Source of the DNA: Heloderma charlesbogerti
Lineage: Eukaryota; Chordata; Lepidosauria; Squamata; Helodermatidae
DNA length: 64,000 nucleotides
Direction: 5' to 3'
NCBI GenBank assembly: GCA_026122225.1
Contig: JANEZZ010001904.1
Location: 992,001-1,056,000, forward strand
Positions 55,806-64,000 of the stretch are shown in pieces. Below the pieces are notes generated by a model. That model searched no databases, had not been told where the DNA came from, and saw nothing but the letters and a program-made list of their open reading frames with translations. The position numbers were made by a program, and so were the translations under genes. The first letter of the stretch is position 1. Every line of letters begins with the position of its first letter.

Positions 55806-55817
55806 TTTATAATTAAG

Positions 55818-56197
55818 GGCACAATCCTATGGCCGCTAGACAGCGGACAGATGGCCATAGGATAGGTCGGTTCCCTGAGAACCAACCTCCACCCCCTCCC
55901 GCACTGCTTCATAGGCAGCGCGAATTGGCCCCGCGCTCATAAGAGCAGCACAGAGCAGTGAAAATGGCCATTCCTGGGGGCGGGGAGGGTGGAAGTACCT
56001 TTCCGATGCTTCCTAAGCATCATCCGGCCTCCGCCCGCCCCGTCCTGTGGCTAGACAGCCGAAATTGGCTGTCTAGCTGCGAATGCAGGGCGACTGAAGC
56101 GTGGAGGGGAAGATCCCCTCTGCACTGCTCCTGCCATGCATTGGGTAGGGAGTCGCCTCTGAGTTCGGAGATGGCCGCCTATCCTGATAGGATTGTG
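55818..56197. mobile_element. GC-rich MITE with AATCCTATGG ends
   Basis: The ends GGGCACAATCCTATGGCC and CTGATAGGATTGTGTCC are inverted repeats related to the 27071 family. The interior includes GCTAGACAGCCGAAATTGGC and its inverse GCCAATTTCGGCTGTCTAGC across a short centre. The flanking triplets do not match clearly. Confidence 0.6.
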
Positions 56198-56199
56198 TC

Positions 56200-56700
56200 C
56201 TCTGTGATGTACTTACTATTAAAATGTATATACTGCCTTATTTGCTAAAATACCATCAAGGCAGTATACAACAATTTAAAACCATGGGTAGTTTCCAGTA
56301 TTAGTCCTACATAGAGTAGACCCATTGAAATGGGTCTACTCTACGTGGGACTAACATTGGATACTACCCAATAAAACAGCAATAAAAAACAGAGCATTAA
56401 AACCAGTAATATAACTGAATGATTTAAATTTTAAAAGATGAGTCTTCACACCCTCTCTAAAAGACAAAAGAGTGGGGACCAACTGAAGTTCATGAGACAG
56501 TGCAGTGCACAGTTTAGGAGCAATACAGGAAAAAACTCTTTTTCATGAGTGTCTGACAAACGGGCCTCTGTGGCAATGGCATCCTCAAAAGGGCCTCTTC
56601 TATAGATCTTAGTAACTGGAGGGTGCCTGTGGACATGTACAGAATGCCCTGCCCTGCCCCGCCGCCTCATTCAGGACCCAAGCATGGTTGGTGATGGTGG
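56200..56700 (-). mobile_element. L2-like LINE 3' fragment with a nested foldback
   Basis: TATATACTGCCTTATTTGCT, GCAGTATACAACAATTTAAA and, after a gap, AATAAAACAGCAATAAAAAA are the reversed L2-like UTR. The gap, 56285-56371, is a near-perfect hairpin (GGGTAGTTTCCAGTATTAGT pairing with ACTAACATTGGATACTACCC) and appears to be a small MITE inserted later. Confidence 0.6.
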
Positions 56701-56764
56701 AATGGGTATGCTTTACCAGAGCCAGAAAATATTAAATTTAATATTTAATAATATTAAAAAAAAT

Positions 56765-56821
56765 ATTAGTTTTTGTGAACCGCCCAGAGAGCTTCGGCTA
56801 TTGGGCGGTATAGAAATGAAA

Positions 56822-56856
<35 letters not shown>
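56765..56856 (+). mobile_element. L2-like LINE tail with (AAAT)n
   Basis: GTGAACCGCCCAGAGAGCTT, CGGCTATTGGGCGGTATAGA, then a TAAA tetranucleotide run to 56856. It has the same 3' end as the insert at 43536, here on +. Confidence 0.75.
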
Positions 56857-57469
56857 CCATGAGGGGGGGAAATGAAGCTAAACTATCCTTGAGGGCATCT
56901 GTGCAAACCTACTTCCTTGAATCTATGTGGGGCATCCAGATTTTTTGCCTCCAGCAAATCTCAAATCGGAAGCAGCGTTACAACAGAATAAGAGATATTC
57001 TGAACAATGAGCTAACACAGCCCAGGCCTTCCTCTAGAACAGAGAGAGGGGATTGTCCAGAAAATATGTACATGTGAGAGACAGATGTGTGCCACACTGT
57101 AGCCCTATTCAGCTGTTCTCTCCCTCTTGCAATTAAAATCTTGTGATAGGGGAGAGCAGGGATATTCTGGCTGGCTCTGCCTCCTCTGTAACCCTCCACA
57201 TTGCTGAAGCAGGCAGCCTGCTGTATGCAAGTATGTTCCCCGGGCGATTTAGAAATCTGATTATGCAGGGCTCTAAATTGCAGAGGAAGCCTACCCATGC
57301 AGGCTCCCTACTTGGGACCTTCTCCTCCAACACGTGGAGGGCAGTGACTGGGATGTGACAGAAGGGACAAGGGCAGCAAGCATGGCCCTGCTCTCCTGCA
57401 GTTCTAACTGCATAAAGGTGAATGCTTGAATATAGGGCCTATGCTCTCTGAAGAATGAATGACATATCT

Positions 57470-57510
57470 AGGGATGTACGAAAGGTACTTAACCTTTCCG
57501 CGGATTATGC
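57470..57510. mobile_element. hAT-like end remnant
   Basis: CTAGGGATGTACGAAAGGTA followed by CTTAACCTTTCCGCGG is the left end of the hAT family and nothing more. It is either a truncated copy or a solo end. Confidence 0.5.
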
Positions 57511-57862
57511 ATGATTGTTTTCCCTACTCTCTTGCAAGTGCGTTTTGGCCCTGATTTGGATTGGGACCATAGCACTTCGATAGAGCAGGGTTTAAGCTCC
57601 ACCATTCTGTCCTGAAATTCCATCCCCCCATGGAATCAAAGGAGACGTTTTTCTTTCTTTAACACCTCTCCCTGCCCCACCCCCAGGGATATATGTGTAA
57701 TTTCTGGACAAAAATGGCTTGGGGCGGGGGGTCTTAAACCTTCCTCTCCTGAAACTCCATGGACCCAACCCAAATCAGGGCTGTGTGTGCTTGTGGGAGA
57801 GTAGTGAAAACAATCATACATAGCTGTACTATGTGTGATTAAGATAAAGTTTGGCCATCAGG

Positions 57863-57992
57863 CAGGGCTGGGGAACCTATAGCCCTCCAGATACTGTTGT
57901 ACTCCAATTGCCAGCTAACCTGGCCCATGATGAGGGATGATGGGTGTAGTAGTTGATCAACATCTGGAGGGCTACAACTCCCCCCAGCCCTG
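57863..57992. mobile_element. Foldback MITE (CAGGGCTGGGGAACC)
   Basis: CAGGGCTGGGGAACCTATAG and AACTCCCCCCAGCCCTG are inverted ends, with the arms folding through GCCCTCCAGAT and ATCTGGAGGGC. The flanking 8-mers match only partly. Confidence 0.65.
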
Positions 57993-58226
57993 CACTAAGG
58001 TGTTTCATGATAGACCAGCAAAATCAATTGTGGGAAAAGTACCTGAAACTTTGAAAACAACTGCAATAGATGATAAGCATACTGTATTTCACCCAGACTT
58101 TATCCCTGCATCCTGTTTTTTTTAACTTTTATCCGACTTTTCTGTTTCAAAACACACACAAAGCAGCAAATTGCTGAAGATAGAATGCCTTTGTCCATTT
58201 CCCCCATGCACTGCGTCATTCGTGCT

Positions 58227-59054
58227 TAGGGATGTCAGAGAATTCCGCCACGGATCTTGGGAAGGCCGAATGCCAGCGCATTCAGCCCCCCGAAATCGGT
58301 GGCGGAACAGTCTGCCCCCCCCTGCCCCCCCGGGATGAGACGTACCTGGGGCGGATCTTCCTGGTGGAGGCGGCTCCGGCGGCGGCCGGTCTTCCGACCA
58401 GCTGCCGCTGCCGCCATTTCCAGTTTTTTAAAAAAAGAAGACGTGATAGGCTACGTAAAGATTTACGTAGCCTATCACGGCTAAGTTTTTTTAAAAAAAC
58501 GTGATAGGCTACGTAAACATTTACATAGCCTATCACGGCTGACTTAAAAAAACAACAACAATGTGCGTACGCAAATGGCGGCAGCCACGGCCGCCGCCAT
58601 TTGCGTTCCTTATTTTGGCATGTTTTAGTTTACGTCAAGATTTACATAGACTAAGATGGCGAAAATAAGGGGAACGCAAATAGCGTAGCGTCCGTGGCTG
58701 CCGCCATTTGCGTACGCGTGTTGTTGTTGTTTTTTAAGTCAGCCGTGATAGGCTACATAAACATTTACGTAGCCTATGCCTATCACGGCTGACTGCAGGG
58801 ACGCAAACGGCGGTGGCTATGGCCGCCGCCATTTGTGTCCCTGCTAGCCAGCGGCCAGATGTCCGGCTGCTGGTGGAGCTGGCCGGCAGCTCCGCAGAAT
58901 CCTTGCGGAGCACAGCCGGCCGGCCAGGATTCCGGGGGGGGGGGAGGAATGGAGCACTTCCCTCCCATCCAGGATTCCGGGGGGAGGGACAGAGCGCCTC
59001 CCCCCACACCATCAACATAATTCGCGAAAGGTAAGTGACTTTCGTACATCCCTA
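58227..59054. mobile_element. hAT-like foldback element, complete with perfect 8-bp duplication
   Basis: It starts TAGGGATGTCAGAGAATTCC and ends GACTTTCGTACATCCCTA. TTCGTGCT at 58219-58226 and 59055-59062 is a perfect 8-bp duplication. It has three TACGTA hairpins (58443-58478, 58501-58536, about 58744-58790; the last has a 6-bp CTATGC insertion) and an ATGGCGGC palindrome at 58571-58605. The two ends are different modules, so the element is not simply symmetrical. Confidence 0.88.
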
Positions 59055-59270
59055 TTCGTGCTTGTAAGCCAGTAAAAAACAAACAAAAAACTCCATCCCC
59101 AATTTGTTCCTAATGTTTTATGAGAAGTGCATCATTGGGGGAAAAATACTGTAAATGGACAGTTTGTTCTCCCTGTCCAAATTCTGTGAATATATGTTTA
59201 CAGTAATTTGTTTCTATAAATGTAACACTTTTTACAACACTTACCGCATATATGCAGAATAAGTTTCCAA

Positions 59271-60864
59271 GGGCCTGTCTTCACAGTTAATTTGCTGCAG
59301 ATTGGGACCCTTTCGAAGTCCTTGTGGCACATGACGTTGTGGTCAGTCCGCAGCCATCCTGGATTTTACCTGTGGAGAAGCTGCATTTTTGCAGAGTCCT
59401 TTTACTCTGTTGCTTTTCTTTAATACAGCCTGCGGTTCAGCTGCTGTGTGCCCATCACTCCGCTTTAAATTTGGTATGATTGGAGCATTCCTAGGAGTGT
59501 GTCTTTCACGTGGCCATGACCTTGGTAACCTAGGTAACTAGGGTAACTAGCCTGCCTTTCCAACTCATCAAAGTGTTAGAGCACTCTTCCATGCCTTCCG
59601 AATCGCGCTGGACTTCCTTTCTGCCAGTGGGAGTAACTAGCCTCCATTTCCCAGCCCAGCCCCCTTGAGAGCCATGATGATGCGCTTCTCTGATGCTTAT
59701 ATTACTTTGCTGCTTCTGTGCAGTGATAGAAATGGCTGGCTGGAGTTGCCTCCCTCTGCTGCTGCTGCCTCCTCTCCTCCCTCTCCTGCATTCTTTAGTT
59801 TTCACTGAAGCGTCGTATTGATACAGCAAAATACTGGGGCTGCAGACGCTCACTTCTGGCCGCCTCCTCTCACTAGATAGCTAGTACTTGAAACAGTGCT
59901 CCTCTGATTTTCTGAATGGGGAAAAGACACTACAGATTCTCAATGGGGGAAAAGCAGGCAACAGAGGCTGCAGACTGAGAATGGGTGAAGCAGCTAGATT
60001 GCTATATTTACTCCCTGGAAGTGCACAATTGGGGTTTTATGACTGGGCAACACAGGATGCAGACTGTGAATGGATGAAGTGGCTAGAGATCCCTGTATTT
60101 TCTCCCTAGAAGTGCACAACTTGGGTTTTATGACCGGGCAACAGAGGCTGCAGATTGATGATTGTGTAACTTTGCTTCTCTGATGCTTGTGTAACTTCCC
60201 CACATCTGTGACCATAGAATCATAGAATAGTAGGGTTGAAAGGGGCCTATAAGACCATCGAGTCCAACCCCCTGCTTAATGCAGGAATCGTAGTCATGAG
60301 GACTAGTAGTCACTGATAGCCTTCTCCTCCATGAATCGGTCCAATCCGCATTTAAAGCTGTCCAGCAGGTAGGAAATCCCATAGTTTAACTATGCTTGAG
60401 GGGAGATTACCATTCCCAACTGGGAAGCCTGTCAATGCGATCTTTCCTGAAGGGATGCTGTCAGAAAGGGGGTGGGAGCATAAAGGAGAAAGCGGGGGGA
60501 GTGATAACTCCTTGACTGTTGGCTGAAATGGGGTGAAATTGTGCCAGTGGGGTGCTCTCATGGGAGCCTTCAGATGCTGTTGGGGATAATAACGTGTTAG
60601 CTGGGGGAAGCCTGGACAGGGGTGGGAAACAAGCCTCTCTTGTTGGTTGAGCAGCGGGTTGATGATGTGCAGTTCTACTTCCCCCAGCCAACCTGGAAGT
60701 ATGTTGCTTTCAAGCTTGTTGTGACCCATGAAAAGCAGATTTTAAATGTACGGCACAGTTGGCTTTTCTTGCTTCATGTGTCCTTGATGAACCAAATCCA
60801 TTTCCATGAAAATCCAGATAATGCTCTAATGCGCTTTTTGTTCCGTTGTTGTGAAGATCCCCCC
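59271..60864. mobile_element. PIF/Harbinger-like element, copy 2 (1594 bp)
   Basis: The ends GGGCCTGTCTTCACAG and TTGTGAAGATCCCCCC flank it, with CAA at 59268-59270 and 60865-60867. It matches 29814-31064. It has about three copies of the internal block (59955-60170; GCAGACTGAGAATGGGT, then TTTTATGACTGGGCAAC) where copy 1 has about two, and it also carries a CR1 end at 60213-60400. Confidence 0.72.
60213..60400 (-). mobile_element. CR1 LINE 3' end, nested
   Basis: On + it reads CATAGAATCATAGAATAGTA, GGGGCCTATAAGACCATCG and AGTCCAACCCCCTGCTTAAT. From about 60305 the pattern changes to GATAGCCTTCTCCTCCATGA, the other CR1 3' UTR type. It may be a recombinant or two nested CR1 ends. Confidence 0.7.
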
Positions 60865-61088
60865 CAAATATGTTGGAAGTCATGAGGATGTTGAGATCAC
60901 TTTAAAATCATATACTGATGCCTATCAATTATTTGTTGCCAACATCAACTGTGATAGGTGTACGCTTTTCACCAAATGTTTTGTCCTGTTTGTTTATCCT
61001 TTTCCTTGATTGTTCTCTTTCTTTTTTCCCTTCCTGTTAGCATGGGGGAGGCTAGTTTGACCCAAAGGAATATTTGTCAAGACTCTGT

Positions 61089-61456
61089 GAGGCTTTCTAC
61101 ATGAGACTTTTATTGTGCTCTTGTGATTCCTCAACCACGGTAGTTTGCAGGTCCTTTAGATGACATTGTCATCCTCCAGAGCCTGCCCCGTGCTTTGCAA
61201 CCATTATTGTGGGTTTTCTCCTAATGAGGAAAGTCTGGTATTTTTCTGAATGGAGTTATAGAACCATTGTGTATTTGTGCAATTCTGCTGTATCACAGCA
61301 CCACCTAATGGTTGTGTAATGCAGGATATCAAAAAGCAGAGAAAGAAACCCCCTGGAAGAAAACATGTGTAAAGCAGCCAAGCTTAATCCCACAAAGAAT
61401 CTGGACGCAGAAGCCTCGGTAAAGGTGAGAGTTAAAAGCCTCATGTAGAAAAGCCC
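61089..61456. mobile_element. DNA-transposon MITE, family also at 18813
   Basis: The ends GAGGCTTTCTACATGAGACT and AAGCCTCATGTAGAAAAGCC are inverted repeats. The interior has CAGGTCCTTTAGATGACATTG and CACCTAATGGTTGTGTAATG, as in the 18813 copy. Confidence 0.65.
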
Positions 61457-61467
61457 TATGGATGTGC

Positions 61468-61845
61468 TAGGCCATATAGGAAGAGCCTTGCTGCATCAGA
61501 CCAAGGGTCCATAAGAATATAAGAGCCATGCTGGATCAGACCAAGGATCCATCTAGTCCACCATTCTGATCACACAGTGGCCAACCAGCTCCTCTGGGCA
61601 GCCCACAAATTGGACATGAGTGCAATAGTGCCCACCCACTCATGTTCCCAAGCAACTGTTATACAGAGGCATACTGCCTTTCATACTGGAGGTAGCATAT
61701 AGCCATCATAAGTAGTAGCCATTGATAGCCTTCTTGTCCATGATATCTTCCATCTAGTCCATCCTGTCTTTCCAACAATAGCCAGCCAAATGCTCCTGGG
61801 AAGCCTACAAACAGGGTATGAAGGCAACAGACTTTGCAGAAGGTT
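61468..61845 (-). mobile_element. CR1 3' end inside another CR1 3' end
   Basis: The outer piece starts AGGAAGAGCCTTGCTGCATC (61470) and resumes near 61745 (CTTCCATCTAGTCCATCCTG, CCAAATGCTCCTGGGAAGCC). The inner piece, about 61510-61745, is a second CR1 3' UTR (ATAAGAGCCATGCTGGATC to GATAGCCTTCTTGTCCATGA) in the same orientation. Confidence 0.65.
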
Positions 61846-61849
61846 GACA

Positions 61850-63630
61850 GCAGCGACTATTTTAGGTCTAATTTTTATGAACCTTTCTAAACTTTTCAAA
61901 GTTTTGTTAAAGATTAAAAAAAACCCTTTAAAACAACAACAAAAAACAAACATACAATGTAGCTGCTAAATATAAGGATATATGGCACTAAACTTAGATG
62001 TAAAAAATTGCAGTTGACCACACATCATTCTACATATTACACAATTACATGAATGTATATGTTTGAATCTATATATGCAGAATCTATATTTATATGGAGG
62101 CTGTAGAGAGATGCTCTGGTCCTCAACAAATTGTGGGAAGAGAGACCAGATCTCAAAGGAATCTACTGGGCCTAATCTGTTCTGGCATAACCTGATCTGA
62201 TGGGTAACTTTTTTCCCCACAGCAAGAGTGTCCCAGGTCTTGGAGAAACACTAATAGTTAGTGCAAGGCTTTAGTTTTGCCTTGCAACTTCCATCCTTGT
62301 AGCTAACAATACAAATAAAAGCAATTATTTATGTAAGATGTGGTTGTTTTTATTGCCAACATGTGAAAAGTAGCAGTGGATCAACTGTTCTTTTTTTCAG
62401 CTAAAAAAAAAAAAAATGAATGTAAACAAAAATGGCCAAAGTCACAGAAATACATTCAGCTGAAAAAATTAGGGGCAGTTAGTGGGAAAGGCATGTAATT
62501 GTCTAGGCTTTTTTTTAGCCTCTAGTCCAACAATGGGCAGTACATAGACAAAGGTTCAGATCCAGACTTCCAGCTTGGCAAAAACTCATACCCTACCGCT
62601 AATGTGAAATGTTGCAGTGTGGAGTGCTCCTGCTCAGGGTTCCAGCCAGCCATGCCATCTTCCAGGACATTCCCTTCCATTCCCCCTCCCTGGTTTCCTG
62701 CTTTTCCTTCCTGTCCAACAGTCAGCTAACATCTCATGGCCAATGAGCATGCTCAGTTCCCATTTATGCATTTACAGTATTTCTATACTGTCTGTCAAAT
62801 CAGATTCCAGGCCAGTGTACAACAATGTAAAGATATTGTTTAAGACCTCATACAGTAAAACACTCACATGAAACAGCCATTATTAAAAGAGAGCCTTTTT
62901 TTTAAAGGCAGGCTGAGGCACTGTACACATGAAAATGCCTGCGTAGATACTGGCTACATAAGGATCCACGAGTGGGTGGGTGCTATTGCACATATGTCCT
63001 ACCTTTTGGTTCCCCCACAGGCAGCTGGTTGGCCTCTGTGTGAACAGAATGCTTCTGCTACCTCCCACTTGTTCATATATGGTGCTGTTTTGGCTACATA
63101 AGCTTGGAGCATGCCTTTGCTATCCGTATATAGGATTTGCCATTAGCTTGTTATTTCCGGACCAACTACCTTTTCCAGACAGCCTTTTTCTTGCTCCACT
63201 GGTTTGTTCCACAGGAGTAATTATAATGAAATAGTTAGATATCTATCTTGCCTTCTCTTAAAAGTGCCTACGGTAGCATTAAACAGTACACTTTTTGCTT
63301 TCCATTATCACAGGTAAAAACCTTCAAAAATGGTTAATAAATGTGTGTAAGAGGTTTTAAAAATATGTATGATTTAGTGAAGTATATTTCTGAATGTCGG
63401 AACATCGGAAAGAGCCCATGAATTTGGTATAGAACAGGAAAGGACAAGATACTACTGTAAATTGCTTGCAGCCCCCAAAGTATGTTTGAATCTCAGCCCT
63501 CTTCTTGATTGTTCTTAAGTAAACTTCTAGCCCTTGTGGTTGCAGAGAAAAAAATATGATGGCAGGAACATTAAGGGATTAGAAATGACAAAACAAGTAA
63601 TGAGAAGAACTCTTGTTTTTCAGCCTCGTA
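61850..63630. other. Intron, nothing recognised
   Basis: AT-rich, with no element or coding frame I can support. Confidence 0.5.
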
Positions 63631-63635
63631 GAAAC

Positions 63636-63782
63636 CCAGAATTCCCCAGACTGGTGCCCTCCAGATGTGTTGGGCTACAATTCCCAACATCCCCACCCAA
63701 ACTCCTGGCCAAGCTGGCTGTGGAGTATGGGTGTTGTAGTCTATACACATCTGGAGGGAACCAGGTTGGAGAAGGCTGGTAT
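63636..63782. mobile_element. Foldback MITE, related to 38700
   Basis: AGAATTCCCCAGACTGGTGC and GAACCAGGTTGGAGAAGGCT are inverted ends. The centre contains CCAAGCTGGCTGTGGAG. The remaining 63783-64000 shows only a short ATA/TTA run near 63913. Confidence 0.65.
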
Positions 63783-64000
63783 ACTCTTTCTAAAAGGGTT
63801 TTTTTAAGTGAAAACTCCAAATGTGAAGAAGGGAAGTTTGGGGAATATGAATATTGCAGGATAAGTGGCATGTACCTGTATGTTAAACCTTGTCAACTTC
63901 CAACTTTGTTATAATAATAATATTATTATAACTCGTAGCTGGCCCTACACATGCAGCAGGGCACACTCTAGATTTGGTATTCTGTTCTGGTGGAGTTGGT

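Larger units (their letters stand above)
12195..64000 (+). other. NRG3: NRG3 intron 1 (beginning)
   Basis: No acceptor followed by an EGF-domain exon is visible in the rest of the window. NRG3 is known for a very large first intron in other vertebrates, so this whole stretch is assigned to it by inference. It contains only repeats and non-coding DNA. Confidence 0.8.

Overview
This is vertebrate nuclear DNA, most likely from a squamate reptile (lizard or snake). The evidence is a nearly full-length RTE-BovB LINE, CR1 and L2-like LINE tails, tRNA- and 5S rRNA-derived SINEs, and many foldback DNA-transposon relics. No bacterial or viral gene organisation is present. The only host gene I can support is the first coding exon of neuregulin-3 (NRG3), on the + strand at 11444-12188. 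It sits in a CpG island and ends at a canonical GTAAGT donor. Everything to its right is best read as the start of NRG3 intron 1, and everything to its left as 5' flank and promoter.

Layout. 1-9.6 kb is repeat-dominated flank: a 3.2 kb BovB LINE (745-3966) bounded by an 11-bp target-site duplication, then an old CR1 LINE (about 4960-9432) cut into four pieces by later insertions. 9.8-12.4 kb is the NRG3 CpG island and exon 1, with short CGG and GCT repeats upstream of the start codon. 12.2-29 kb is intron with simple repeats, SINEs, an L2-like LINE tail and small MITEs. 29.8-31.1 kb and 59.3-60.9 kb are two copies of one PIF/Harbinger-like element. 41.3-44.7 kb is a second, decayed BovB carrying an L2-like and a hAT insertion. 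44.9-64 kb has further hAT-like foldback elements, SINE/LINE fragments and long stretches with no recognisable feature.

The most unusual content is a family of non-autonomous hAT-like elements. Their ends are TAGGGATG...CATCCCTA and several have 8-bp target duplications. Inside, short palindromes built around TACGTA are arranged into a much larger palindrome. At least eight copies lie in this window. The second unusual item is a short retroposon with a 5S rRNA-derived head joined to a CR1 LINE 3' tail, seen in two copies on opposite strands. Family names are by recognition only; no database search was possible.
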